Notes: generated by a model from the letters alone, not told the origin. A DNA stretch of 64,000 bases from an uncultured Bacilli bacterium (GCA_944371995.1 CALVYD010000001.1:1-64000), one strand, 5' to 3'; counted from the stretch's first letter, positions 37,149 to 45,937 are shown. Numbers and translations: made by a program.

Positions 37149-38531
37149 CTACTTCTCCTTCTCCAAAATATCACGTGCCGCAACTAATCCTGTTGCTGCA
37201 GCAACTACTATATTTCCAGCTTTTCCAGCACCATCACCAATAAAATATATATCTTCTGATTTTAACTTAAAGTAATTATCCGTCTCAATTTCATTACTAA
37301 AAAACTTAATTTCTGGTCCATAAAGAAGTGTCTCATCATTATTAACACCAGGAATAATCTTATCTAACTTTTGTAATCCCTCTAAAATATTAGTAATAAT
37401 ACGATGTGGTAAAACTAAAGCAAGGTCCCCGGCAACGCAATCCTTTAACGTTGGCTCTACAAAACCCTGATTAATCCGATGCCAAGTAGATCTTCTTCCA
37501 CTTCTAAGATCCTTAAGAGATTGAATTATCGGCTTAGAATCTCCTAACACATTCGCAATTCTAGCAATAGACTCACCATAAAGCCTAGTATTAGTAACTG
37601 GCTCTGTCAAATGAACACGACTGATAAATGCAAAATTACTATTATTAGACTTCACATCCTTTAATGCATGACCATTAACACAAATATAACCATAATAATT
37701 TTCTTTCGCAACAAATCCACCAGGATTCGTACAAAATGTCCTAATCTCATCACCATAAGTATCCGTACGAATAAAAATAGTAGGATCATATATTACATTA
37801 GTAATAGCCTCTAAAATCTCTTTTCTAACTTCAACCCTAACACCTATTTCAATACTCTGCGACAAATATGGAATATGATATTTATCGGCTAATTCTTGAA
37901 TCCATTTTGCTCCCGTTCTGCCAGGAGCAACAACCACCTTACGAGCAGTAACCTTTTTCTTACCATAAACAACTTCATATCCATTATTGACAGAAACTAT
38001 ATCAGAAACATCAGTATTTTCATACAAAGTAACACCATGCTCTTCTAAATAATTACTAAATTCATCAATGTATTCAGGTAAGTGATCACTTCCTAAATGT
38101 TTTTGACGAATTAATAATAATCTAGCACCTTGAATGGCAACTTTTCGCTTAATCTCCAAAGCCTCTTCCATATTACTAGGAAAAACTTCACTGTCCATAC
38201 CAAATTTAGTAAAAATCTCTTCAGTATCATCAATCAATTGATTAGCTTCAGACTCGCTCATATACTTAAATAAATCACTTTTTCCAAGTTTAGGAATAAA
38301 ATTTAATTTTCCATCTGAAAAAGTGCCTGCACCACCATATCCGGATAAAATACGACACGGATTGCAATTTACACATTTTGTTTTATATTTATTCATAGGA
38401 CAAAATCTAGTTTTCACTTTTTGCCCTTTATCCATCAAAGCAACTTTTAAATCTTTATTTTTTGTAATAAGTTCATAAGCTGTAAATAGCCCTGCTGGTC
38501 CAGCTCCTATAATTACAACATCATATTTCAT
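37149..38531 (-). CDS. FAD-dependent dehydrogenase (COG2509 type)
   Basis: 460 residues with an N-terminal dinucleotide-binding site (YDVVIIGAGPAGLFTAYEL), a Cys-rich stretch (NKYKTKCVNCNPCRILSG) and GGAGTFSDGKLN, all typical of the COG2509 flavoproteins. FIGDGAGKAGNIVVAAATG near the C-terminus forms part of the FAD site. Its substrate is unknown. Cys-x2-Cys-x2-Cys could bind a metal cluster or be redox active. It is translated with the cyclophilin gene. The start is the ATG after GGTGATG. Confidence 0.85.
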   Translation of the reverse strand: MKYDVVIIGAGPAGLFTAYELITKNKDLKVALMDKGQKVKTRFCPMNKYKTKCVNCNPCRILSGYGGAGTFSDGKLNFIPKLGKSDLFKYMSESEANQLIDDTEEIFTKFGMDSEVFPSNMEEALEIKRKVAIQGARLLLIRQKHLGSDHLPEYIDEFSNYLEEHGVTLYENTDVSDIVSVNNGYEVVYGKKKVTARKVVVAPGRTGAKWIQELADKYHIPYLSQSIEIGVRVEVRKEILEAITNVIYDPTIFIRTDTYGDEIRTFCTNPGGFVAKENYYGYICVNGHALKDVKSNNSNFAFISRVHLTEPVTNTRLYGESIARIANVLGDSKPIIQSLKDLRSGRRSTWHRINQGFVEPTLKDCVAGDLALVLPHRIITNILEGLQKLDKIIPGVNNDETLLYGPEIKFFSNEIETDNYFKLKSEDIYFIGDGAGKAGNIVVAAATGLVAARDILEKEK

Positions 38532-38661
38532 TTTCATCACCATTAATATTGTATCATAAAAAATAAAATTCATCTATTTTTCTAATGTCAACTCTAAAAT
38601 AAAAGAATAGGAATTATTTTATACTTACTATAAATTATGGTACAATAATATTGGTGATAAG

Positions 38662-39582
38662 ATGACGACAAGAACAGAAAGAAATGAAGAAAAGCAAAAA
38701 GAAATCATAAGAGAAGAAAATAGAGAACTACGTAAAAAAATTGTTTTAACAAGTCTAAAAATCATCTTTATAGTAATTATAATAAGTATCTCATTTTTTC
38801 TGTATACAACATATATCTCATCTAAATTAATTACTGTGAAAGAAGAACGGATTATAGATGAAAAAATCCCAGAAAGTTTTGATGGTTTAAAAATAATTCA
38901 ACTATCAGATATCCATTATGGTTCTACAATATTTATGGATGACATAAAAGAATTAGTAAAAATGATAAATCGTAGAAATCCAGATTTAGTAGTATTTACT
39001 GGAGACTTAATTAATAAAAATTATAAATTAAAATCAAAAGAACAAGAAACATTAATTAATGAACTTAAAAAGATTAAGTCTACAATTGGGAAATACGCTA
39101 TTTTTGGAGAAGAAGACAAAGAACAATTTACTACTATTATGAATCAAAGTGAATTTACAATACTAAATAATAGCTATGAATTAATCTATAACAACAGTAA
39201 CACACCTATTCTTTTAATTGGATTAAATAGTAGCATATCAGGAAACATAAACATTAATCAAGCATATCAATATTTCGAAGAACCAACCCATGACTCCAAT
39301 ATATATACAATAACTTTATTGCATGAACCAGATACTGTAGATGATATTACTGCAAGCTATCAAACAAATCTTTTCTTGGCAGGACACTCGCACAATGGAC
39401 AAGTAGTTATACCATATTTTGGAGGAATTTTCAAAAAAGAAGGAGCAACTAAATATATAAATCCATTTTATCAACTAGAACAATCAAAATTATATATATC
39501 CAGTGGAATAGGAACCATAGATAATGGATTTCGTTTATTTTGCAGACCTAGCATTAATTTTTTTAGACTATCAAGAAAATAA
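38662..39582 (+). CDS. membrane-anchored metallophosphoesterase (YkuE-like) with altered motif
   Basis: 306 residues: a charged N-terminus, one membrane helix (about 30-50) and a phosphoesterase domain with LSDIHYGS, FTGDLINKN and GHSHNGQVVIPYFGG. Related YkuE proteins act on membrane or wall substrates. The third motif, normally GNH[D/E], reads IFGEEDKEQF here, so the Asn and His metal ligands are missing. Either the enzyme uses other residues or it has lost activity. It overlaps the convergent gene at 39571 by 12 bases. Confidence 0.8.
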   Translation: MTTRTERNEEKQKEIIREENRELRKKIVLTSLKIIFIVIIISISFFLYTTYISSKLITVKEERIIDEKIPESFDGLKIIQLSDIHYGSTIFMDDIKELVKMINRRNPDLVVFTGDLINKNYKLKSKEQETLINELKKIKSTIGKYAIFGEEDKEQFTTIMNQSEFTILNNSYELIYNNSNTPILLIGLNSSISGNININQAYQYFEEPTHDSNIYTITLLHEPDTVDDITASYQTNLFLAGHSHNGQVVIPYFGGIFKKEGATKYINPFYQLEQSKLYISSGIGTIDNGFRLFCRPSINFFRLSRK

Positions 39583-40629
39583 CCCTTTTAACCACTTTAG
39601 GAAAGAAAACTGCCCTTTCCTTTTTACTTTGTAATAAATAGGAACTTCCCCAATCCTTTGATCATTTAAAAAAATTTCAATATTTCCAATCTCATCGGTT
39701 GCAGAGTCTTCAAAAAAATGTACTATTGTTTTTATATTATCAATTTCATTTAAAGTAAGTGGATAATAAAACGATTCTTTAAGATATACTTCATCATCTA
39801 CAAACTCCTTATCTATAGAAAATTCATTTTTATCAATAATTTTATATCGCTGATACTGCGAAAACATATTCTCATACAAATCAAGATGATTATGATATAT
39901 ATCTCCATCAGATAAAGTAACAACAGTTAAATTAAGTCCATTTTTTGAAGCCGTTGTTACTAAAGTTTTTCCCGCTCTAGGAGTATAACCATTTTTACCA
40001 CCTGTACAATACTCATATGTCGTTAACAACTTATTACGATTATACCAAAGATAGGTTTTTTTACCAGTAGAAACTTCATACTTATTAGTAGAAACTATAT
40101 TGCGATAAGTTTTATTTTTATACGCATATTTAGAAAGTAATGCCATGTCATAAGCAGTAGAATAATTTTCTGACTCCTCATCTAAACCATGTGGATTTTT
40201 AAAAGTTGTATTTTTCATACCTATTTCTTTAGCCTTCTGATTCATCATATCTACAAATTTCTCTTCACTTCCTGCAATCGCTTTTGCAATTACAACCGAA
40301 GCATCATTTCCACTTCGAAGAAGTAAACCATACAATAGATCGCGCAATTTCATTTTTTCTCCTACTTCTACATAAATATTAGTTCCATACATAGAAAGGA
40401 CTTCTTCGCCAACAGTAATTTTCTCCGTTAAATCACCTTCTTCAATAGCAACAATTGCTGTCATAATTTTTGTAATTGATGCTATTAATCTTCTTTGTTC
40501 CGCATTTTTCTCATACAAAATTCTTCCACTATCTAAATCCATTACAATAGTAGATTTTGCTGTATCCGCCGAAACAGTAAATGGTAGAAAAAAAAGAAAG
40601 AAAGTTAGAAAAAGAAAAATTTTTTTCAA
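39571..40629 (-). CDS. D-alanyl-D-alanine carboxypeptidase (DacF-like)
   Basis: 352 residues: signal peptide (1 to about 21, ending TVSADT), the penicillin-binding serine motif IASITKIM (Ser51, Lys54), the SGN motif LRSGNDAS and the third motif in TGGKNGYTPRAG. The last motif is normally KTG; KNG here is a variant. A beta-sandwich domain and a basic end (KVKRKGQFSFLKWLKGLFS) resemble the membrane anchor of low-molecular-mass PBPs. It trims the peptidoglycan stem peptide. It starts at TTG after AGGTGA. Confidence 0.9.
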   Translation of the reverse strand: MKKIFLFLTFFLFFLPFTVSADTAKSTIVMDLDSGRILYEKNAEQRRLIASITKIMTAIVAIEEGDLTEKITVGEEVLSMYGTNIYVEVGEKMKLRDLLYGLLLRSGNDASVVIAKAIAGSEEKFVDMMNQKAKEIGMKNTTFKNPHGLDEESENYSTAYDMALLSKYAYKNKTYRNIVSTNKYEVSTGKKTYLWYNRNKLLTTYEYCTGGKNGYTPRAGKTLVTTASKNGLNLTVVTLSDGDIYHNHLDLYENMFSQYQRYKIIDKNEFSIDKEFVDDEVYLKESFYYPLTLNEIDNIKTIVHFFEDSATDEIGNIEIFLNDQRIGEVPIYYKVKRKGQFSFLKWLKGLFS

Positions 40630-40801
40630 AAAAAATCACCTATTAAAGTATATGATATTTTTAATTATATAAAACAAATTTATATTTTATTTAAAATAGA
40701 CATATTTAATAGACCATAAAAGAAATAAATTTACTATTTTATATCAATTTTTATGCCAACATCCTCTTTTTTTTATAATGATATATATGAGGAGGTTAAA
40801 T

Positions 40802-41551
40802 ATGGAAGAAACTATAGAAGAATTAAAATTAAAATTTATAGAAATTAAAAAACGAAATTGGATAGAAGGAACATCTCATGGAAAAGGTAACGTTGGAATT
40901 ACATTTGAAAATCTAATAGGAAAAGAACGAGAAAACCTTCCAATAGCAGACTATAATGGAATAGAAATTAAAACAAGCTTAAAATATATAAAATATTATA
41001 GTAGAGCAAACGTAACGCTATTTAGTGCTACATTTGATGGTCCTTACATTTATGGAAGTCAATATCTAAAAACTCAATATGGATGGTACGATAAAATTTT
41101 ACCTAAATATAAAGTATTTTACGCAACTATTTCAGCAAATAAATTAACAAGAGTAAACAATCATTATTTCATGAAATTAGAAATAAATTATTTCTATCAA
41201 AAAATATATTTAGTAATTCTAAACCAACACTATCAGCTTATTGAAAAATGTTGTTTCTGGAATTTTAAAACTTTAAAAGAAAAATTAGACGCAAAAATAA
41301 AATATTTAGCATTTATTGAAGCTGAAAAAAAGAAAGAAAAAAATATAGTTTATTTTCGATATACAAATATAAACTTCTATAAAATTAAAGACTTTAGTAC
41401 ATTCTTGTCGTTAATAGAAAAAGGAGAAATAAAAATTGCATTTAATATTGGCATATATCGCAATGGTAAAAAAATCGGACAAACCTATGATCATGGAACT
41501 AATTTCGAAATAAGAAAAGAAAATATTTCAATGCTTTATCAACATTTATAA
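40802..41551 (+). CDS. MvaI/BcnI-family restriction endonuclease-like protein, without a methylase
   Basis: 249 residues. The core fits MvaI/BcnI-like nucleases: GKGNVGITFENLIGKERENLP, then ADYNGIEIKTSLKY, i.e. an Asp and an ExK pair that form the PD-(D/E)xK active site. No DNA methyltransferase is visible near it; the neighbours are a carboxypeptidase and a tRNA operon. It may act alone (for example on modified or foreign DNA) or have a methylase elsewhere. The start is the ATG after GAGGAGG; an ATG eight codons upstream overlaps that site. Confidence 0.7.
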   Translation: MEETIEELKLKFIEIKKRNWIEGTSHGKGNVGITFENLIGKERENLPIADYNGIEIKTSLKYIKYYSRANVTLFSATFDGPYIYGSQYLKTQYGWYDKILPKYKVFYATISANKLTRVNNHYFMKLEINYFYQKIYLVILNQHYQLIEKCCFWNFKTLKEKLDAKIKYLAFIEAEKKKEKNIVYFRYTNINFYKIKDFSTFLSLIEKGEIKIAFNIGIYRNGKKIGQTYDHGTNFEIRKENISMLYQHL

Positions 41552-41641
41552 ATATTCATCTTATTAATATTTATATTCTAACTAACAAAAAGACTAAAAT
41601 TTACGACGTAATTACGACGTAAACGACATTAGAGCATAAAA

Positions 41642-41663
41642 AAACGTTGACAAATCAACGTTT
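41642..41663 (-). terminator. terminator of the second tRNA operon
   Basis: AAACGTTGA/TCAACGTTT stem with a 4-base loop and TTTTTTT beyond it on the minus strand, after tRNA-Pro. Confidence 0.85.
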
Positions 41664-41672
41664 AATATCAAA

Positions 41673-41749
41673 TGGTCGGGAAGACAGGATTTGAACCTGC
41701 AACCCCTTGGTCCCAAACCAAGTGCTCTACCAAGTTGAGCCACTTCCCG
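41673..41749 (-). tRNA. tRNA-Pro (anticodon TGG)
   Basis: Minus-strand cloverleaf with CGGGAAG/CTTCCCG acceptor, anticodon loop TTTGGGA, CAGGTTCAAATCCTG T-arm and encoded CCA. Last tRNA of the operon. Confidence 0.95.
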
Positions 41750-41754
41750 AAACA

Positions 41755-41831
41755 TGGTGCGCTCGAAGGGATTCGAACCCCTGACCTTTTGGTTCGTAGC
41801 CAAACACTCTATCCAACTGAGCTACGAGCGC
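41755..41831 (-). tRNA. tRNA-Arg (anticodon ACG)
   Basis: GCGCTCG acceptor, anticodon loop CTACGAA (A34 to be edited to inosine), T-arm GGGGTTCGAATCCC and encoded CCA. Confidence 0.95.
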
Positions 41832-41872
41832 AGTACGTAACCAATTTATATAAAACTAAGTTATTAACAAAA

Positions 41873-41948
41873 TGGTGGCTCCAGCGGGAATCGAACCAGC
41901 GACACAGGGATTTTCAGTCCCTTGCTCTACCGACTGAGCTATGAAGCC
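41873..41948 (-). tRNA. tRNA-Phe (anticodon GAA)
   Basis: GGCTTCA acceptor, anticodon loop CTGAAAA, T-arm GCTGGTTCGATTCCCGC region, and encoded CCA. Confidence 0.94.
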
Positions 41949-41951
41949 ATA

Positions 41952-42028
41952 TGGCGGTCTCAACGGGACTCGAACCCGCGATCTTCTGCGTGACAGGCAG
42001 ACGTGTTAACCAGCTGCACCATGAGACC
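41952..42028 (-). tRNA. tRNA-Asp (anticodon GTC)
   Basis: GGTCTCA acceptor pairs with TGAGACC, anticodon loop CTGTCAC, GCGGGTTCGAGTCCCG T-arm and CCA encoded. Confidence 0.95.
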
Positions 42029-42032
42029 AAAT

Positions 42033-42109
42033 TGGTTGCGGGAGAAGGATTTGAACCTCCGGCCTCAGGGTTATGAGCCCTGCGAGCTACCGAACTGCTC
42101 CATCCCGCG
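42033..42109 (-). tRNA. initiator tRNA-fMet (anticodon CAT)
   Basis: CGCGGGA/TCCCGCA acceptor with the C1-A72 mismatch that marks initiator tRNA, anticodon loop CTCATAA, and encoded CCA. Confidence 0.95.
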
Positions 42110-42115
42110 ATATAA

Positions 42116-42208
42116 TGGCGGAGGAAAAGGGATTCGAACCCCTGCGCCGCTCGCACGACCTCCCGGTTTTCAAGACCGGTCCCTTCAACCAGACTTGGGT
42201 ATTCCTCC
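42116..42208 (-). tRNA. tRNA-Ser (anticodon TGA)
   Basis: Class II tRNA with a long variable arm. GGAGGAA acceptor, anticodon loop CTTGAAA, and CCA encoded. First gene of the second operon. Confidence 0.94.
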
Positions 42209-42236
42209 AAAAACGTCTTTTTCAGACGACAAAATG

Positions 42237-42265
42237 ATTATAACAAAACATTTTCACTATGTCAA
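42237..42265 (-). promoter_or_regulatory. promoter of the Ser-fMet-Asp-Phe-Arg-Pro tRNA operon
   Basis: Perfect -35 TTGACA (42260-42265) and perfect -10 TATAAT (42237-42242), 17 bases apart, on the minus strand. A CGTCT/AGACG leader hairpin lies between the start and tRNA-Ser. Confidence 0.9.
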
Positions 42266-42294
42266 CACTTTTTAAAAAACTAGAACATAGTTTA

Positions 42295-42323
42295 TAAAAA
42301 AACTCATCAGTAACTAATGAGTA
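42295..42323 (-). terminator. terminator of the first tRNA operon
   Basis: ACTCAT/ATGAGT stem with a 9-base loop and seven T residues on the minus strand, just after tRNA-Leu and before the next promoter. Confidence 0.8.
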
Positions 42324-42333
42324 ATTATTAAAA

Positions 42334-42422
42334 TGGTGCCTAAGGCCGGACTTGAACCGGCACGAGGGTTGAATCTCGCAGGATTTTAAGTCCTGTGCGT
42401 CTACCAATTCCGCCACTCAGGC
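42334..42422 (-). tRNA. tRNA-Leu (anticodon TAA)
   Basis: Class II tRNA with a long variable arm, GCCTGAG acceptor, anticodon loop CTTAAAA and encoded CCA. Last gene of the first tRNA operon. Confidence 0.94.
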
Positions 42423-42425
42423 AAC

Positions 42426-42501
42426 TGGTGATCTGTATGAGATTCGAACTCATGACCCTTTGATTAAAAGTCAAATGCTCTACCGACTGAGCTAACAGAT
42501 C
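42426..42501 (-). tRNA. tRNA-Lys (anticodon TTT)
   Basis: GATCTGT/ACAGATC acceptor, anticodon loop CTTTTAA, ATGAGTTCGAATCTCAT T-arm and encoded CCA. Confidence 0.95.
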
Positions 42502-42510
42502 ATATAATAA

Positions 42511-42585
42511 TGGCTGCCTCGGTTAGATTCGAACTAACGCATGTCAGAGTCAAAGTCTGATGCCTTACCACTTGGCTACGAGGCA
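42511..42585 (-). tRNA. tRNA-Gln (anticodon TTG)
   Basis: TGCCTCG acceptor, anticodon loop CTTTGAC, GTTAGTTCGAATCTAAC T-arm and encoded CCA. Confidence 0.95.
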
Positions 42586-42591
42586 ATACAG

Positions 42592-42675
42592 TGGTGGAGA
42601 GGAATGGATTCGAACCATTGAACCCGAAGGAACAGATTTACAGTCTGTCGCGTTTAGCCTCTTCGCTACCTCTCC
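42592..42675 (-). tRNA. tRNA-Tyr (anticodon GTA)
   Basis: Class II tRNA with GGAGAGG/CCTCTCC acceptor, anticodon loop CTGTAAA, variable arm CCTTCGGGTT region and CCA encoded. Confidence 0.95.
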
Positions 42676-42683
42676 AAAAAAAA

Positions 42684-42759
<76 letters not shown>

Positions 42760-42760
42760 A

Positions 42761-42837
42761 TGGTGGGCGATATAGGACTCGAACCTGTGACCCCCTGCTT
42801 GTAAGGCAGGTGCTCTAACCAACTGAGCTAATCGCCC
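42761..42837 (-). tRNA. tRNA-Val (anticodon TAC)
   Basis: GGGCGAT/ATCGCCC acceptor, anticodon loop CTTACAA, CAGGTTCGAGTCCT T-arm and encoded CCA. First tRNA of the first operon and the only tRNA-Val in the window. Its anticodon UAC matches the GTA specifier proposed for the T-box at 36196. Confidence 0.95.
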
Positions 42838-42860
42838 GTTAATGTCAGTTGACAGTACTA

Positions 42861-42889
42861 AATATACCAATAAAAACTTCGTTTGTCAA
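42861..42889 (-). promoter_or_regulatory. promoter of the Val-Thr-Tyr-Gln-Lys-Leu tRNA operon
   Basis: TTGACA (42884-42889) and TATATT (42861-42866) with a 17-base spacer on the minus strand. The short leader contains TGTCAACTGACA, a small palindrome. Confidence 0.88.
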
Positions 42890-42908
42890 TACTCTCAACA
42901 TACTTTTT

Positions 42909-43283
42909 TTAATTTTTTTGCAACTTTTTTTTAATTTCCTCTTTTTTTAAAGATATCCATACAGGTAAACATTCACCTAAAGTCATAAAGCCCTTACTAG
43001 TTTCAACTATTTTTACTCTCCTACAACGTTTATTAAACCTATAATCCATATTTTTTATACTAAGTTTAACATGAAAAGATTCAGTCTCACTATCGTCAAT
43101 AACTCTAGCTTTAATTGTTTCCCCTATATGAACATAATCAGCAGGATTCTTTACAAAAAAATCAGAAATTTCCGAAATATGAATTAATCCACTATAATAA
43201 TCATCTAAACTCACAAAGATCCCGTAATTTTCTATGCCGGTAACGCATCCTGTAACAATTTGGTCCTTTTTGTATTGACTCAT
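42909..43283 (-). CDS. S1-domain RNA-binding protein (YugI/CvfD-like)
   Basis: 124 residues. An S1 domain fills residues 5-75: DQIVTGCVTGIENYGIFVSL, GLIHISEISDFFV and VKLSIKNMDYRF. A basic tail follows (KCRR, KKEEIKKKLQKN). The length and form match YugI/CvfD (general stress protein 13), which binds RNA and the ribosome in Bacilli. It lies alone next to the tRNA operons. Confidence 0.85.
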   Translation of the reverse strand: MSQYKKDQIVTGCVTGIENYGIFVSLDDYYSGLIHISEISDFFVKNPADYVHIGETIKARVIDDSETESFHVKLSIKNMDYRFNKRCRRVKIVETSKGFMTLGECLPVWISLKKEEIKKKLQKN

Positions 43284-43391
43284 TCAAACACTTCCCAACA
43301 TAAATAGTATAACACTAAAATCACGTAATCACAAGAAGATAATACTTTACCAATTTTAAAAAAAAAGATATAATAACATTGGTGATTAAAA

Positions 43392-43625
43392 ATGAAAAAT
43401 GAAACGGAAGAGAAAATAAAAATATTAATCGAAAAAATAAGACCATATTTAATTAATGACGGCGGAGATTTAAAATTTATTAAATATGAAGAAAATATTG
43501 TATATGTACAACTAACAGGAGCATGTGAAGGATGTCCAATGATGGATGTCACTTTAAAAGACGGAATAGAAGAAATTTTAAAAAATGAAATACCAGAAAT
43601 AAAAGAAGTACAAAATATATCATAA
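43392..43625 (+). CDS. NifU C-terminal domain protein (YutI-like)
   Basis: 77 residues made only of the NifU C-terminal domain: IRPYLINDGGDLKFIKYEE and LTGACEGCPMMDVTLKDGIE with the CxxC pair (Cys-Glu-Gly-Cys). Such proteins carry or pass on an Fe-S cluster. A YutI-like protein of this kind is encoded near yutH and yutD in Bacillus; here it directly converges on the yutH-like gene, three bases away. GGTGAT precedes the ATG. Confidence 0.9.
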   Translation: MKNETEEKIKILIEKIRPYLINDGGDLKFIKYEENIVYVQLTGACEGCPMMDVTLKDGIEEILKNEIPEIKEVQNIS

Positions 43626-43628
43626 AAA

Positions 43629-44507
43629 TTACTTTTTTAACCATAAAACCTCGGGAATTTCAACAAAATTGCAAATAACAGTATAAATATAAGATAAAAA
43701 AGTATTATATTCATCTACACGTAATAAAATAGATTTTAACTCCGAATAATCTGAATGAGTATTCACGATATTATCATATATATCAAAAAAGTAAGAAGGA
43801 AAAAGTAACCGTGAAAACAATAAAACAAAATCATTATAAGAAAAATGTAATAATTTAAAAAAAGAAGAAAAACAAAAGCTTTGATATGTATTAGAAAAAA
43901 ATAAATATTTTATATATTCAGATACATCTCTAGCATAGCAATCAACAATCACATTCTGTGGATGAAAAAAATCTTTAACTGAAATGCGCTTATGACATAA
44001 GTATAATTTAGAAGAAAAATGTGCAAAATTATATTTTAAATAAGAAATTGCATTCTCAGCCATTCCAATATAATAATAAACACAATCATTAATTATTGAT
44101 GTAGTATCAACATTAAAAATATGCCCTATTTGATACTCATAATAATTAATTTTTTTTATCCATAAAAAATCCCAAGGATAAATTTTAACATTAGATATAT
44201 GATAATTTAACATTGGCAAGTTAATTATTTCTTTGCAAAGAGAAAACTCAACTACTTTATGCATAAACAATGCATAAACCTGATTATTAATAGTGCAAAA
44301 TTCATCATTAAAAATATTGGGAACAACTTTAAAAAATTTAGAATTAGGAATTGATTTAAGAATAAAAAGTATAACCTGAAAATAATCAATATTTTCTATT
44401 CTTTCAAACGAATAAAGCACATTCTGATATCTAAAATAATAATTATCTTTAATTCTAGTAAGACTAAAATCATTAAAATTATAATAATATCTAATTTTAT
44501 TTTTCAT
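43629..44507 (-). CDS. YutH-like spore coat-associated kinase-fold protein
   Basis: About 292 residues from the ATG before KNKIRYYYNFNDFSL. The segments IYPWDFLWIKKINYYEYQI and LLFPSYFFDIYDNIV fit the CotS/YutH family of kinase-like coat proteins, in which the phosphate-binding residues are usually degenerate. The gene context (NifU/YutI on one side, YutD and YunB nearby) is the same as in Bacillus. No strong ribosome site is visible before this ATG; a TTG 22 codons upstream would add a hydrophobic extension and seems less likely. Confidence 0.65.
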   Translation of the reverse strand: MKNKIRYYYNFNDFSLTRIKDNYYFRYQNVLYSFERIENIDYFQVILFILKSIPNSKFFKVVPNIFNDEFCTINNQVYALFMHKVVEFSLCKEIINLPMLNYHISNVKIYPWDFLWIKKINYYEYQIGHIFNVDTTSIINDCVYYYIGMAENAISYLKYNFAHFSSKLYLCHKRISVKDFFHPQNVIVDCYARDVSEYIKYLFFSNTYQSFCFSSFFKLLHFSYNDFVLLFSRLLFPSYFFDIYDNIVNTHSDYSELKSILLRVDEYNTFLSYIYTVICNFVEIPEVLWLKK

Positions 44508-44596
44508 AATTAATAATATGAAATAAAATTGAAAATATAACTTTACTATCAAAATACTTATTTTCACTGGCAAATAATTACATCCTTTTTATTTAC

Positions 44597-44620
44597 AAAA
44601 AAAGATGACACCAGTCATCC
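44597..44620 (-). terminator. terminator after the coiled-coil protein gene
   Basis: GATGAC/GTCATC stem with a 4-base loop followed by TTTTTTT on the minus strand. Confidence 0.75.
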
Positions 44621-44649
44621 TTATAAACATTATCTTATGATACACAAAC

Positions 44650-45918
44650 TCAAGCTGCCCTTTGTTTAACAAATTGCGTAGACTCTGAATAATCCGTAGC
44701 TCCAGAGATTAAGCTTGTAATTTCTGCCTTTTGTTGTGCATAATCTGCAGCAATCTTTTCTTGTTGAAGACGTTTTTCTTCAAGTTGCTGAACTTCCTGT
44801 TGTCTATCCTCATTCGCCTTTTGCCAATAAGCAATCTCTTCTCTAACCTGTTGACAAACCTTCTTATATTCTTCACGTTGTTCATTACAATTTTCAACAG
44901 CAGCTTCTAATTTTTGTTCTTCTTCTTGTTTCTTTTCATCTAAACTAGCTGCTTTTTTCTTTTCCTCCTCAATAATGGCTTTAGCTTTCGCAAAATCAAT
45001 GATATCTGCATCGATATTAGAACTTTCTACAGTAGTTGCTTGATTTTCTACAACTTCTTCCTTATCATCATCCATTGATTGATCAAAAACAAATTGCTGA
45101 ACTTCAGGTTCTTTTTTCTCATCTACAACCATTACCTTTTCTTCTCTAACAGGAGCAACAATAGGAACAACTCTATCTTTATTATCTTCAACAACCTTAG
45201 GTTGAATATCAACTACATCTTCTGAAGTATTACTAACAGTAGTAGAAAAAATGCTATCATTAATATGACCAAACTTAGGAACTTCATTTACTACTTTAAT
45301 ATCTTCGTTATATTTTTCAACTTTAGCTTTAGAATTAGAATAACCTACTTTTTTGACATTCTCTTCAGTAGCATTAAATGCATCACTAACTGTATCTTGA
45401 ATCTTCTGAGTATCAACAGCACTAGTATCAATAGAATTTGATACAACAACACCACCATTTACACCAGTTTCAGACATAGAATCAAAAACAGGTGTATTAA
45501 AAGGAAAATTAACAACATTAGTTGCATCTGAAGAATTCTCTTTAGCAACCAAAGCATTAGCACCAACCTTTAAATACATAGAATCAGTTAATCGAATAGG
45601 TTTTGATTCGATAAAAGGGAAAAATTGTAACACATAATCGTTAATATTCTCTTTTTCGATATTATCTAAAGTAGAAGTCTTAATAATATTTTCAGGTTTT
45701 ACATCAGAAACAGGAACTACTACAGAAGCAGAAGGAGTCTGTGTTACTTCAGGAGCATTCATATCAACACCAGCAACAGCAACAGATACAGGACTATACT
45801 TAGCCACTTTATGTAAAAGTTGTTCCATAGATACAGGCTTCATCTTAATTCTTCTACTACCTATACCCGTCTGCACCTCATCTAAAGCCATCTCCTTGAA
45901 AACTACATTTTCATTCAT
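44650..45918 (-). CDS. unknown low-complexity protein with C-terminal coiled coil
   Basis: 422 residues. The N-terminal 60 (RRIKMKPVSMEQLLHKVAKY) is followed by a long Val/Ser/Asn/Asp-rich region that looks unfolded (about 60-285). Residues about 290-400 form a Glu/Lys/Gln-rich coiled coil (EEEKKKAASLDEKKQEEEQK and QQEVQQLEEKRLQQEKIA). No signal peptide or membrane helix. I do not recognise it. The placing among yutH, yutD and yunB homologues suggests a spore or cell-surface structural role, but nothing proves this. Confidence 0.6.
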   Translation of the reverse strand: MNENVVFKEMALDEVQTGIGSRRIKMKPVSMEQLLHKVAKYSPVSVAVAGVDMNAPEVTQTPSASVVVPVSDVKPENIIKTSTLDNIEKENINDYVLQFFPFIESKPIRLTDSMYLKVGANALVAKENSSDATNVVNFPFNTPVFDSMSETGVNGGVVVSNSIDTSAVDTQKIQDTVSDAFNATEENVKKVGYSNSKAKVEKYNEDIKVVNEVPKFGHINDSIFSTTVSNTSEDVVDIQPKVVEDNKDRVVPIVAPVREEKVMVVDEKKEPEVQQFVFDQSMDDDKEEVVENQATTVESSNIDADIIDFAKAKAIIEEEKKKAASLDEKKQEEEQKLEAAVENCNEQREEYKKVCQQVREEIAYWQKANEDRQQEVQQLEEKRLQQEKIAADYAQQKAEITSLISGATDYSESTQFVKQRAA

Positions 45919-45937
45919 AATTATCCCTCCTCAAACA

